NCBI GenBank assembly: GCA_934120045.1
Contig: CAKOTF010000008.1
Coordinates: 1 to 64,000 of the forward strand
DNA: 64,000 nt
Origin: an uncultured Clostridia bacterium
GTDB taxonomy: Bacteria > Bacillota > Clostridia > TANB77 > CAG-508
Reading direction: 5' to 3'
Position numbers and translations under genes: made by a program
The notes under the pieces: model-generated
Databases searched by the model: none
What the model saw: the letters and a program-made list of their open reading frames with translations, nothing else
What the model was told of the DNA's origin: nothing
Shown: positions 42,335 through 51,817 of the stretch, one piece after another
Layout: each line of letters begins with the position of its first letter
Position numbering within the stretch: position 1 is the stretch's first letter

Positions 42335-43498
42335 TCAATTCTTTATTTTTTCAAATACTTTTGCTAAATATTTCATACTTGTTAAACTTTGCTCTAGTGT
42401 ATTTCCAGTTGAACCAACTTCTATTATTACTGCTGCTTTTCCTAGATGTTGATTATATCTTGAATTTCTTACTATCATTGGTTTAAACAATCCTGGATAC
42501 ATTTCATTTGCAATTTCTTGAACTTTTATTGCAAATCTAAGATTGTTTTGCCAATTTGGATGATATAATCCTCCTCCATTTGTTCCTATTACAAACATTA
42601 ATTGTGATGCAACATCATCACCTATTTTAACACTTGGATCATAATCACTTTTACTTCCAATTGCATCTCTGTGTAAATCTATTATTATATCACTTGGATT
42701 TTCTTGCAAATCTTTTTTTACACTTTCTAATGACCTAGAATATGAGCCTGTATATGCAGGATAATCATGATATGTTTTGTCATGATTTACCTTAAATCCA
42801 AATCCAAGTAAATAATTTGTAAGTTCATCTCCTAATCTTGCAACAGTATAATTTAAATCTGTTGTTCTAAAATTTCCTGTTTGTTCATATGGATATGTTT
42901 CACTTGGTGTATAACTTTCACATGTGTGTGTGTGAAATATTAATATATTATTTTTATCTATGTCTAATTCTGTATTCATAATATCATCTGTTATATCAAA
43001 TGATGTCTCATTTTTTATTTTTACACCATTTATTTCATTGTTAAAACTTTCTGATATTGGATTTTTAGTTACTATTTGTGTTTCTACATTTTCTAATATA
43101 TTACTTACATCTACATTTGAGTTATTATTATCTTTTTCTTCTTCAACAGGCTTATTTTCTATATTTTCACTTGGAGTTTCTACAGGATTTTCTTCTATTT
43201 TTTCACTTTCTTTTAATCTAGAAAGTTCAACGCCTAATATTCTTTCTGAAAAGTCTTTTGTATCTTCTTCATTTTCTTCTTTTATTGTTGTATTTGATTT
43301 TGAAACAATTTCATTTATAGCAGGTATTTCATTATTTAAACAATTTACTAATTTGCTTGATAAATTTATTTTGAAAACTTCTGTTGATTTTAAATTTTGT
43401 ATAAATCTTGTAACAATAAAAAGCAATATTAAAGTTACTATTAATATTGCTATTTTTTTTATTGAACCTTTTGCATTTATTATTGTAACATTAAACAT
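42335..43498 (-). CDS. spoIIP: Stage II sporulation protein P (SpoIIP)
   Basis: SpoIIP is the membrane-anchored peptidoglycan amidase/endopeptidase that drives forespore engulfment with SpoIID and SpoIIM. A basic N-terminus and membrane helix (residues about 13-32) are followed by an acidic Glu/Asn-rich linker (about 70-145). The catalytic domain (about 185-385) has ILIFHTHTCESYTPS (zinc His), IIIDLHRDAI, MFVIGTNGGGLYHPNWQ and KAAVIIEVGSTGNTLEQS. Length 387 is standard. It is a single gene. Confidence 0.95.
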   Translation of the reverse strand: MFNVTIINAKGSIKKIAILIVTLILLFIVTRFIQNLKSTEVFKINLSSKLVNCLNNEIPAINEIVSKSNTTIKEENEEDTKDFSERILGVELSRLKESEKIEENPVETPSENIENKPVEEEKDNNNSNVDVSNILENVETQIVTKNPISESFNNEINGVKIKNETSFDITDDIMNTELDIDKNNILIFHTHTCESYTPSETYPYEQTGNFRTTDLNYTVARLGDELTNYLLGFGFKVNHDKTYHDYPAYTGSYSRSLESVKKDLQENPSDIIIDLHRDAIGSKSDYDPSVKIGDDVASQLMFVIGTNGGGLYHPNWQNNLRFAIKVQEIANEMYPGLFKPMIVRNSRYNQHLGKAAVIIEVGSTGNTLEQSLTSMKYLAKVFEKIKN

Positions 43499-43562
43499 AT
43501 AACATACCCTTCTTTTGAATTTCTCTTATATATATTATATGTTTATTACAAGTATTTTAGAA

Positions 43563-44210
43563 CTATAATAATCGTGGTTTAAGCTCTAAATAAATTGGCT
43601 TTTCTTCTCTTATCATTGTACTTTTCCCATGTCCTGGATATACAATTGTTTCATCTGGTAATACCATTAATTTTTTGGTAATTGAATTTATTACATCTTC
43701 AAAATTTCCTGTTGGTACATCTGTTCTTCCCCAAGTTCCTCTAAATAATGTATCTCCTGAAAATAATAATTTTTCTTCTTCACAATATAAGCAAGAACCT
43801 CCTGAAGTATGTCCTGGTGTGTGTATTACTCTAAATTCAAGATTTCCTAAATGTATTAAGTCTCCATCATCAACTCTTGAATCAACTTGAATAACTAATC
43901 CTTCAAGTCCTATATATGTTGTTAAACTTATATTAGGGTCTAATAAATTTTCTGCTGTATTTCTATGTGCTAATATTTTTCCACCTTTTCTTTCTTTTAA
44001 TTCTTTTACTCCTCCAATATGATCTCCATGACAATGTGTTAAATAAATATATTTTAAATTTGCATTTAATATATCTAACATTTCTACAATTTTGTCAACA
44101 TCTCCTGCAGGATCTATTACCATTGTTTCTTTTGATTTCTCGTCTTGTACAATATAACAATTTGTTACATCTCCAACCCATGAGTCTATCCTTAGTTCCT
44201 TTAATATCAT
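43563..44210 (-). CDS. MBL-fold metallo-hydrolase (glyoxalase II-like)
   Basis: Zinc-dependent hydrolase with THCHGDHIGG (the H-x-H-x-D-H metal site), HTPGHTSGGSCLYCEE, LLFSGDTLFRGTWGRTD and VYPGHGKSTMI in order. Length 215 and the short sequence match the YcbL/glyoxalase II-like clade in Firmicutes. The true substrate could be a thioester or another ester. It starts 14 bases before the rel gene's stop region on the same strand, so it follows rel in one transcript. Confidence 0.9.
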   Translation of the reverse strand: MILKELRIDSWVGDVTNCYIVQDEKSKETMVIDPAGDVDKIVEMLDILNANLKYIYLTHCHGDHIGGVKELKERKGGKILAHRNTAENLLDPNISLTTYIGLEGLVIQVDSRVDDGDLIHLGNLEFRVIHTPGHTSGGSCLYCEEEKLLFSGDTLFRGTWGRTDVPTGNFEDVINSITKKLMVLPDETIVYPGHGKSTMIREEKPIYLELKPRLL

Positions 44211-44223
44211 TTTTCTTCTCCTC

Positions 44224-46437
44224 TTATTCCTTCATTTTGTTTTTTCTACTTACTTCATATACACTGTCTATTTTACGTAATTCTCTTATTACTTTATTTA
44301 GACTTTCTACACTATCTACTTCTAGTGTAACTTCTGTTATAGCAATTCTTTCTTTTGTTGCCTTTGCATTTACACTTATTAATCTTACTTTTGAGTCATT
44401 TAATTTTTGTACTATATCTCCTAATAATCCATTTCTATCATTTGCAAATATCTCAATTTCAACAGTATATGAACTCTTTTTCTCATCATTATACCATTTT
44501 ACATCTATTATTCTGTTTTGCTCTTTTAATAAATCTGCAACATTTGGACAATCTTTTCTATGAACAGATACACCTCTTCCTTTTGTTATATATCCTATTA
44601 TTTCGTCTCCTGGTAATGGGTTACAACATTTTGATAATTTTACTAAACAATTATCAATTCCTTTTACAATAACACCTGAATCAGATACTTTTGTATTATC
44701 TAATTTATTTTTTGCAAGTTCTTCTATTTTTTCTTCTATTTTTGGTTCTTCTTTATGTTCTTTTCTATATTCTATTAACATTCTTGCAATTATTCTGTTT
44801 GCTGTAATTGCTCCAAATCCAACTGCTAAATACATCTCATCTAAATTTTTATATTTATATCTTTCTAACATTGGATTTATATAATCTGTTTTGAAAAGTT
44901 CTGCATATGGAATTCCAATTCTTTTTAATTCTTTTTCAATTAAGTCTTTTCCTTTTTCTATATTTTCTTCTCTTTTTTCTTTTTTGAACCAAGAATTTAT
45001 TTTGCTTTTGGCAGATGTACTTTTTACAAATTTTAACCAATCCATACTTGGACCTTTAGAGTTATCTGATGTTAAAATTTCTACGATATCTCCATTTTTG
45101 ATTGGTGTTATTATTGGAACCATTTTACTGTTGATTTTTGCTCCAACCATTTTATTTCCGATTTCAGCATGAATATTATATGCAAAATCTATTGGTGTTG
45201 CACCTCTTGGTAATACTTTTATTGCACCCTTTGGTGTAAATACATATACTTCATCTTCAAATAATTCTGTTTTTAGTGTTTCTAAGAATTGTTGTGGATC
45301 TTGCATTTCTTGTTGCCATTCTAATGTTTCTCTAAGCCATGCTAATTTATCATCTTGTACTTTTACTACTTTTTGTCCTTTTCTACTTCCATAATTTGCT
45401 TCTTTATATGCCCAATGTGCAGCAATACCATATTCAGCAATTCTATGCATATCCCATGTACGTATTTGTACTTCAAATGGTGTCCCTTTTTCTCCTAATA
45501 ATGTTGTGTGTATTGATTGATACATATTTGTTTTTGGAACTGCTATATAATCCTTAAATCTTCCTGGCATTGGACTATACATTTCATGTACTACACCTAA
45601 TGCTGCATAACAGTCTTTTACAGAATTTACTATTATTCTTAATGCAAATAGGTCATATATTTGATCTAATGTTTTATTATCTCTTTGCATTTTTCTATAT
45701 ATACTATATAAGTGTTTTGCTCTTCCTGTAACTTCTGCCTCAATATGTTCCTTTTTCAATTGTTGTCTTATGTCATCCATTATTTTCTCAATAAATCTTA
45801 GTCTTTCTTCTCTTTTTTGCTCTATTCCTTTTATTAATTCCTCATATTCTTTTGGATATAAATATTTAAAGCTTAAATCTTCTAATTCCCATTTCATTGA
45901 ATATAAACCAAGTCTGTTTGCTAATGGTGCATATAATTGCATTGTTTCTGTTGATATTGCTATTTGTCTATCTCTTCTTAAAAATTCTAATGTTCTCATA
46001 TTGTGTAATCTATCTGCTAACTTTATGATTATTACTCTTATGTCTTTTCCCATTGCTAAGAACATTTTTCTATAATTTTCTACTTGATTTTCTTCAATTG
46101 ATGCATGTCCTATTTGTTTTAATTTTGTAACACCATCAACCATATCTGCAATTTCTTTTCCAAATTCTCTTTCTATATCTTCATATGTTACCTCTGTATC
46201 TTCTACTACATCATGTAAAAGTGCTGCACATATTGTTTGTTCATCTAGTCCAAGTTCAGCAATCGTATATGCTACATTTGTTGGGTGTATTATATATGGT
46301 TCACCTGATTTTCTTAGTTGTGTCCCATGTTTTTCTAAAGCATAGTTATATGCTTTTTGTATTAGTTTTACATCTGGCCATCTTTTATTCTTTTTTACTT
46401 TTTCAATAATCTCTTTTATTGTATGATTTTCTGCCAT
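44224..46437 (-). CDS. rel: Bifunctional (p)ppGpp synthetase/hydrolase (Rel/SpoT)
   Basis: It makes and degrades the alarmone (p)ppGpp. The hydrolase HD domain is ALLHDVVEDTEVTYE at residues about 65-80 (active-looking HD and ED). The synthetase is YDLFALRIIV with RFKDYIAVPK. The TGS domain (VYVFTPKGAIKVLPRGATPI, about 395-455), helical/zinc-finger region (CCNPLPGDEIIGYITKGRGV) and ACT domain (VEIEIFANDRNGLLGDIVQK, about 665-735) follow. Length 737 is standard. AT-rich codons match neighbours. Confidence 0.96.
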   Translation of the reverse strand: MAENHTIKEIIEKVKKNKRWPDVKLIQKAYNYALEKHGTQLRKSGEPYIIHPTNVAYTIAELGLDEQTICAALLHDVVEDTEVTYEDIEREFGKEIADMVDGVTKLKQIGHASIEENQVENYRKMFLAMGKDIRVIIIKLADRLHNMRTLEFLRRDRQIAISTETMQLYAPLANRLGLYSMKWELEDLSFKYLYPKEYEELIKGIEQKREERLRFIEKIMDDIRQQLKKEHIEAEVTGRAKHLYSIYRKMQRDNKTLDQIYDLFALRIIVNSVKDCYAALGVVHEMYSPMPGRFKDYIAVPKTNMYQSIHTTLLGEKGTPFEVQIRTWDMHRIAEYGIAAHWAYKEANYGSRKGQKVVKVQDDKLAWLRETLEWQQEMQDPQQFLETLKTELFEDEVYVFTPKGAIKVLPRGATPIDFAYNIHAEIGNKMVGAKINSKMVPIITPIKNGDIVEILTSDNSKGPSMDWLKFVKSTSAKSKINSWFKKEKREENIEKGKDLIEKELKRIGIPYAELFKTDYINPMLERYKYKNLDEMYLAVGFGAITANRIIARMLIEYRKEHKEEPKIEEKIEELAKNKLDNTKVSDSGVIVKGIDNCLVKLSKCCNPLPGDEIIGYITKGRGVSVHRKDCPNVADLLKEQNRIIDVKWYNDEKKSSYTVEIEIFANDRNGLLGDIVQKLNDSKVRLISVNAKATKERIAITEVTLEVDSVESLNKVIRELRKIDSVYEVSRKNKMKE

Positions 46438-46714
46438 ATAAATCCCCCCATTGATTTATTTTTTTCTTTCACATTTTACATCTTTTTGTTTTAAATTTAA
46501 AGCCTTTTATAAAAATTTTATATATAATTCTAAATTAATAACTAAAAATATAAGCTTTTTATTACATTCCTCAACTTATTACAAAATTTAAGAAATTCTA
46601 ATTTATTTTATGGCACCCTTCCACTAAAGTGAACTCTTTCCATAAAATTACATAGAATTTCTAAAATTTTTTCATGCGCATTCGTCATTTCATGCAAAGC
46701 TTATATTTTAGTTA
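46438..46714. repeat. Intergenic region with a long three-tier hairpin
   Basis: No gene is seen. At 46583-46600 and 46653-46670 an 18-base inverted repeat (17 matches, AGAAATTCTA core) encloses TTTTATGG/CCATAAAA (46606-46613 with 46640-46647) and an inner CACT-AA-AGTG hairpin. The internal loops hold CACCCTTC and GAACTCTTT. The perfect nesting and lack of T-run suggest an RNA element or a cruciform rather than a simple terminator. It lies in the rel 5' leader and downstream of recJ. Confidence 0.6.
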
Positions 46715-48403
46715 TTATATTGATTTCATAATATCTTTAATATTAATTTGAATACTATCAACACCATTGAATGAATTTATTTCTAAATTTCCTGCAATAT
46801 CAACTCTATCACCAATTCTATAAGTATCTGTTAGTGTTCCCATATTAAATCCTATTGCATTAATTATATTTTTATTATCCTTTACAGATAATTTTAAATG
46901 TTTTCCATCTGATAGAGATCTTATTGAATCTATTTTTAAGTTTCTAAATGCAAATATTGGCATTTTGTTAGCTTCACCAAATGGTTCAAGTTCTTTTAAA
47001 CTGTCTACCATTTCTTTATTCACATCATCAAGTTTTATTTCTGCATCAAGATTTAAAATTGGAATTATTTTATCAACTTCTCTTTCTATTGCTATTTTTT
47101 CAAATTCTTCTTTAAATTCTTCAATTTTTTCTTTATTTATATTTATTCCTACTGCCATAGCATGTCCACCAAATTTATCTATTGTGTCATTACATTCCAT
47201 TAATGCTTCGTGTAAATCAAATCCAGGTATACTTCTTCCAGATCCTTTACATTTTCCATCTTCTTCACATAATAAAATACTTGGTTTAAAATATAGTTCT
47301 GTTATTTTTGATGAAACTATTCCTATAACACCATGATGCCATCCTTTTCCAGATACTACTATTGTATTTTTAGTATCAAGTCCTTCTTTTTCTATTTGTT
47401 CTATCGCTTCATTATAAATATTTTTTTCTATTTCTTGTCTTGTTTTATTGTATTCATTAATTTTTTGTGTTAATTCTTTTACTTCATTTTCTTCTTTTGA
47501 TAATAATAAATTTAATGCTTCTTCTTGATGTCCCATTCTTCCACATGCATTAATTCTTGGTGCTACCCCAAATGATATTGTTGTTGAATTTATTTTTGAA
47601 TAACCACAACTTTGCAATATTTCTTTTAATCCTAAATTTTTTGTTTGCTCTACTAATTTTAATCCTAGTTTTACAATCACTCTATTTTCATCTGTTAATG
47701 GTACTATATCTGATATTGTTCCAACACAAACTATATCTAAATATTTTAAATATTCTTTTGGGTCTAATCCTAATTTTATGCTTAATGCTTGTATTAGTTT
47801 AAATACTACTCCAACACCAGCTAAATTTCTACATTCATATTTATTATCTTTTCTTTTTGCATCTACTACTGCTATTGCTTTTGGTAATTCTTCTGCAGGC
47901 TCATGATGATCTGTTATAATTGTTTCAATACCAAATTTTTTTGCATATTCAACTTCTTCTACTGCTGTTATTCCACAATCTACTGTTATCATTAATTTGT
48001 TTCCTTGTTTGGCTATTTCTTCCATTGCAGTCTTATTTAATCCATATCCTTCATTTAATCTGTTTGGAATATAAACATTTACTTGTATTCCTCTTTCTTC
48101 AAGAAAACTTTTTAATACTGTTACACTTGTAATTCCATCAACATCATAATCACCATATATTATTATTTGTTCTTTATTTTCTATTGCTTTTAATATTCCT
48201 TCAACAGCTTTTTCCATATCAGGCATTCCAAATGGATCATAAAAATCACTTCTTTTTGGATTTAGAAATTTTGTTATTTCAGTTTCTTCTGTTATTTCTC
48301 TATTTGTAAGTAATATCGATAATAATCTATTTAATTTGTATTTTTCTTGTAATTCTTCGACTTTTTCTTCATTCGTTTGGTATATTTCCCATTTCTTATT
48401 CAT
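46715..48403 (-). CDS. recJ: Single-stranded-DNA-specific exonuclease RecJ
   Basis: A 5'-3' exonuclease for recombination and mismatch repair. The DHH phosphoesterase domain has IIIYGDYDVDGITSVTVL and IITDHHEPAE. The DHHA1/OB domain has GRMGHQEEALNLL, VVSGKGWHHGVIGI and FGGHAMAVGININKE. Length 562 is compact but complete for clostridial RecJ. The start at 48403 follows a GGAA-type site. It is transcribed after recA with a terminator between them. Confidence 0.94.
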   Translation of the reverse strand: MNKKWEIYQTNEEKVEELQEKYKLNRLLSILLTNREITEETEITKFLNPKRSDFYDPFGMPDMEKAVEGILKAIENKEQIIIYGDYDVDGITSVTVLKSFLEERGIQVNVYIPNRLNEGYGLNKTAMEEIAKQGNKLMITVDCGITAVEEVEYAKKFGIETIITDHHEPAEELPKAIAVVDAKRKDNKYECRNLAGVGVVFKLIQALSIKLGLDPKEYLKYLDIVCVGTISDIVPLTDENRVIVKLGLKLVEQTKNLGLKEILQSCGYSKINSTTISFGVAPRINACGRMGHQEEALNLLLSKEENEVKELTQKINEYNKTRQEIEKNIYNEAIEQIEKEGLDTKNTIVVSGKGWHHGVIGIVSSKITELYFKPSILLCEEDGKCKGSGRSIPGFDLHEALMECNDTIDKFGGHAMAVGININKEKIEEFKEEFEKIAIEREVDKIIPILNLDAEIKLDDVNKEMVDSLKELEPFGEANKMPIFAFRNLKIDSIRSLSDGKHLKLSVKDNKNIINAIGFNMGTLTDTYRIGDRVDIAGNLEINSFNGVDSIQINIKDIMKSI

Positions 48404-48463
48404 TATAAATTTTGTTCCTTTCCATATAGTAAAAATTCTAGTCTTATTTTATTCTATAATAGT

Positions 48464-48493
48464 AAAAATAGCAAGAAAATTCTTGCTATTTTT
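48464..48493 (-). terminator. Terminator of recA
   Basis: AAAAATAGCAAGA / TCTTGCTATTTTT with a T-run in the minus direction. Confidence 0.85.
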
Positions 48494-48515
48494 CTGAGTT
48501 TTTGTAATTTTTAAA

Positions 48516-49580
48516 TTATTCTTCATCTATTGGTTCTGTATCTTCTTCATCATCAGATGGTAGTTCTTCCCCTAGGCTTTGTTCAAATGCTTTTGCAAAA
48601 TTGTCTCTAACTTTTTTCTCTATTTCGTCCATTATATCTGGATGTTCTTCTAAATATCTTTTTGCATTTTCTCTACCTTGACTAATTCTTTGACCATTAT
48701 AACTAAACCATGCACCACTTTTTTCTACAATATCTAAGTTTACTGCCATATCTAGTATATTTCCAACTTTTGATATTCCTTTTCCATATAATACATCAAA
48801 TTCTGCTTCTCTAAATGGTGGAGCTACTTTGTTTTTTATAACTTTTACTCTTACTCTGTTTCCTATAACTTGTCCATCTTGTTTCATCATTTCTGTTTTT
48901 CTTATATCCATTCTTACTGAGGCATAAAATTTTAATGCTCTACCACCTGTTGTTGTTTCTGGATTTCCAAACATTACTCCTATTTTTTCTCTTAATTGGT
49001 TAATAAATATAAGTACTGTTTTTGATTTATTTATTGCTCCAGCTAATTTTCTTAATGCTTGTGACATTAATCTTGCTTGAAGCCCCATATGTGAATCGCC
49101 CATTTCACCATCTATTTCAGCCTTTGGTACTAATGCTGCAACAGAGTCTACTACAACTACATCTAATGCGCCACTTCTTACTAATGCTTCTGTTATTTCT
49201 AATGCTTGTTCTCCTGTGTCTGGTTGTGATACTATTAAATTATCTATATCTACTCCTAATTTTCTTGCATATACTGGGTCTAAAGCATGTTCTGCATCTA
49301 TAAATGCTGCTTCTCCCCCCATTTTTTGTGCTTCTGCTATAATATGTAATGCTAATGTTGTTTTTCCTGAAGATTCTGGTCCAAATACTTCAATAATTCT
49401 TCCTCTTGGTACTCCTCCAATTCCTAATGCTATATCTAAACTTAAAGCTCCTGTTGGTATTGCTTCTACCTCCATTGCTTTATATTCTCCTAATTTCATT
49501 ACTGATCCTTTTCCAAATTGTTTTTCTATTTGGCTCATTGCAACTTCTAGTGCTTTTCTTTTTTCTGCATTTTCTCCCAT
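48516..49580 (-). CDS. recA: Recombinase RecA
   Basis: Catalyses homologous strand exchange and triggers the SOS response. GPESSGKTTLALH is the Walker A (residues about 66-78), DVVVVDSVAALVPKAE carries Walker B, and loop L2 region has QLREKIGVMFGNPETTTGGR. The C-terminus is acidic (SDDEEDTEPIDEE). Length 354 is standard. GGAAAG precedes the ATG. I saw no clear SOS box upstream. Confidence 0.97.
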   Translation of the reverse strand: MGENAEKRKALEVAMSQIEKQFGKGSVMKLGEYKAMEVEAIPTGALSLDIALGIGGVPRGRIIEVFGPESSGKTTLALHIIAEAQKMGGEAAFIDAEHALDPVYARKLGVDIDNLIVSQPDTGEQALEITEALVRSGALDVVVVDSVAALVPKAEIDGEMGDSHMGLQARLMSQALRKLAGAINKSKTVLIFINQLREKIGVMFGNPETTTGGRALKFYASVRMDIRKTEMMKQDGQVIGNRVRVKVIKNKVAPPFREAEFDVLYGKGISKVGNILDMAVNLDIVEKSGAWFSYNGQRISQGRENAKRYLEEHPDIMDEIEKKVRDNFAKAFEQSLGEELPSDDEEDTEPIDEE

Positions 49581-49708
49581 GTTTGTATCTTTCCTTTCTT
49601 GAGACTATTTTTGTGTCTCTTTTTCTAAACCTTTGTTCGATATCTATATTATATCTTTTTTTGTTTTTTTGTCAAGCAATTTTATGAAATTTTTTCATAA
49701 TTTTTTAA

Positions 49709-51298
49709 TTAATTTTTATACCAATTATCTATATTAATAAATATATTATACCAATTTACTGGTATACTTCCCTTTAAAGTCCAGTTACTTGCAACTTCAT
49801 AATAATTACTAAATAATCCTATATATGGTACTTCATCATTATATATTTGTCTAATTCTTGTATATTTTTCTTTTAATAAATCTTCTTTAGTTATGTTTTT
49901 TACTTCATTCATTATTGTACTTAATTCTTCATTTGAAAAATTTGCTAAATTTCCGTCTCCTAAAAATGTTTCTAAATTTGGACTTAAAGCTAGTGTTACA
50001 CCAGTTAAAATCATATCATAATTTCTATTATCTAAATATGATTGATATTGATTATCTGTTGCCTTTACAATTGTTACCTTCATTCCAATATCTTCTAAAT
50101 TACTTTTAATTATATTAGCAATTGCTACTCTTGTATCATTAGATGCTTGTACTACAAGTTTAAAATTTATTATCTTAGTACTATAATTAATATATTGTTG
50201 CCATCTATTGTATTTATATTCCCAACCATTATCTTGTAATATTTGAATTGCCATATCTGTATTATATGACATATCTGATTTATCTCCTTGCAACCAGTTT
50301 CCATAATCTAAAAAATAATCTTGCGTTCTATATTTTCCACCATATACTTGTGAAATTATACTCTCTCTATTTATTGCCCTAGAAATTGCTTGTCTTACTT
50401 CTTTATTTGCTAATATTTGATTTTGTGTATTTATTGCTAAAAAATCAAATTCTCTTCCGTTCGTTTCTGCTTTATTATATCCTATTGCTCCTATATAATT
50501 TTCAATTCCTGTGTTATTTGTTGTTATTAGATCTATTTTTCCTAATTTAAATGAATTATACATCTCTCCTACATTAGAATATTTAGTTATTGTTATTTTT
50601 TCAAGTGTTAAATCAGACCTTTTATAATTTTCATTTTTTTCAAGTATTATTGTATCAGAAGAATTTTGGGTTATCTTATATTTTCCAGTTCCAATTGGTG
50701 CATTATTACTTGAACCATAAACAAAATCCTGTCCTTCATAATTTTTTCTGCTCAATATTGGAAATATTAAATTATATTCAAAAAATGGTACTTCTTGGTC
50801 TAATACCAATCTTATTGTGTTATCATCAACTTTATTTATTTCTGTTATATGTCTAATATTTTCAAGATATATTGAATCTGTTTTTGATAAACTTTCTATT
50901 GTAAAAATAACATCATCTACAGATAAATTATTTCCATCTGACCATTTTATTGAAGTATCTATTTTTATTAAATATTTATTTTCTGCAGTTTCTGCCCAAT
51001 CTTTTACTAAACATTTTTCAAGTTTATATTCACTTGTTAGTTGAAATAATGGTTCATAAATTATCTTCGTTATTTCTTGAACTTGTTTGTTTTTACTTAA
51101 CAATGGGTTTATTGTATCAAATTCTGCAATTCCTAATTTTATCTCTTTTATAGTATCATCTTCTTTTACTGTAGTTGCTTGTTCTTCTTTAGGTGTATTT
51201 TTCTTTTCATCATTTAATTTATATACAACTAAAATGATTATTCCAATTATAAATATTATAAAAATATATTTTGCAAAATTACTTTTCACTTTGATCAT
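49709..51298 (-). CDS. Peptide/nickel-type ABC transporter solute-binding protein (SBP_bac_5)
   Basis: An extracytoplasmic family-5 binding protein, 529 residues. It has an uncleaved-looking N-terminal helix (residues about 9-25) without a lipobox. The body has EPLFQLTSEYKLEKCLVKDW, IKWSDGNNLSVDDVIFTIES, PIGTGKYKI and VRQAISRAINRESIISQVYG, all typical of oligopeptide/dipeptide binders. No permease or ATPase genes are next to it, which is unusual for an import system. It is transcribed from upstream of recA. Confidence 0.85.
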   Translation of the reverse strand: MIKVKSNFAKYIFIIFIIGIIILVVYKLNDEKKNTPKEEQATTVKEDDTIKEIKLGIAEFDTINPLLSKNKQVQEITKIIYEPLFQLTSEYKLEKCLVKDWAETAENKYLIKIDTSIKWSDGNNLSVDDVIFTIESLSKTDSIYLENIRHITEINKVDDNTIRLVLDQEVPFFEYNLIFPILSRKNYEGQDFVYGSSNNAPIGTGKYKITQNSSDTIILEKNENYKRSDLTLEKITITKYSNVGEMYNSFKLGKIDLITTNNTGIENYIGAIGYNKAETNGREFDFLAINTQNQILANKEVRQAISRAINRESIISQVYGGKYRTQDYFLDYGNWLQGDKSDMSYNTDMAIQILQDNGWEYKYNRWQQYINYSTKIINFKLVVQASNDTRVAIANIIKSNLEDIGMKVTIVKATDNQYQSYLDNRNYDMILTGVTLALSPNLETFLGDGNLANFSNEELSTIMNEVKNITKEDLLKEKYTRIRQIYNDEVPYIGLFSNYYEVASNWTLKGSIPVNWYNIFINIDNWYKN

Positions 51299-51381
51299 TC
51301 CTTTTTCTATTTTCTTTCGTATAGTTATAATACATTATAAACCAAGTTTTTTCAAGTATTTTAATTTAATTTTAGAATTAT

Positions 51382-51416
51382 ATAAAAAATGAGGGTTATT
51401 CAATAATCCCCCATTT
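51382..51416 (-). terminator. Terminator of spoVS
   Basis: The imperfect stem ATGGGGGATTATT / AATAACCCTCAT is followed by TTTTTTATA in the minus direction. Confidence 0.6.
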
Positions 51417-51426
51417 CAATTTATAT

Positions 51427-51690
51427 TTATTTTCTTGACTCTACGATCAGTTTTATTCCTGTTCGATCTTCTCCCTCAACCTCTACTTCAGCAAAAGCTG
51501 GTATGCAAACTAAATCAACTCCTGATGGTGCTACAAATCCTCTTGCTATTGCTACTGCCTTTACTGCTTGATTTAGAGCTCCTGCTCCAATTGCTTGCAT
51601 TTCTGCCTTGTTTGATTCTTTTACTAATCCTGCTATAGCTCCTGCTACTGAATTTGGATTAGATTTTGATGAAATTTTTAAGATTTCCAT
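51427..51690 (-). CDS. spoVS: Stage V sporulation protein S
   Basis: The start is the ATG at 51690 (MEILKISSKSNPNSVAGAIA), with AGGAGG ten bases upstream; a longer frame adds 12 residues through it. The 87-residue product with AEMQAIGAGALNQAVKAVAI and PAFAEVEVEGEDRTGIKL is SpoVS, which permits late sporulation and coat development. It lies right after ymdB as in B. subtilis. Confidence 0.95.
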   Translation of the reverse strand: MEILKISSKSNPNSVAGAIAGLVKESNKAEMQAIGAGALNQAVKAVAIARGFVAPSGVDLVCIPAFAEVEVEGEDRTGIKLIVESRK

Positions 51691-51817
51691 TTTTCTTTTG
51701 CCTCCTATAATTATTTTTTGTTGCAACTTTTACATTTTGTATTTTACATTATTTAGGAGGTCATGTCTAGTAGTTTTTGGAAATTTTTAGAAATCTTTGT
51801 TACAAGTTTCGACAGAA

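Noticed and set aside
46583..46670. T-box riboswitch in the rel upstream hairpin
   Set aside because: No GGGUGG-type antiterminator sequence and no terminator follow; the gene is not an aminoacyl-tRNA synthetase or amino acid gene.
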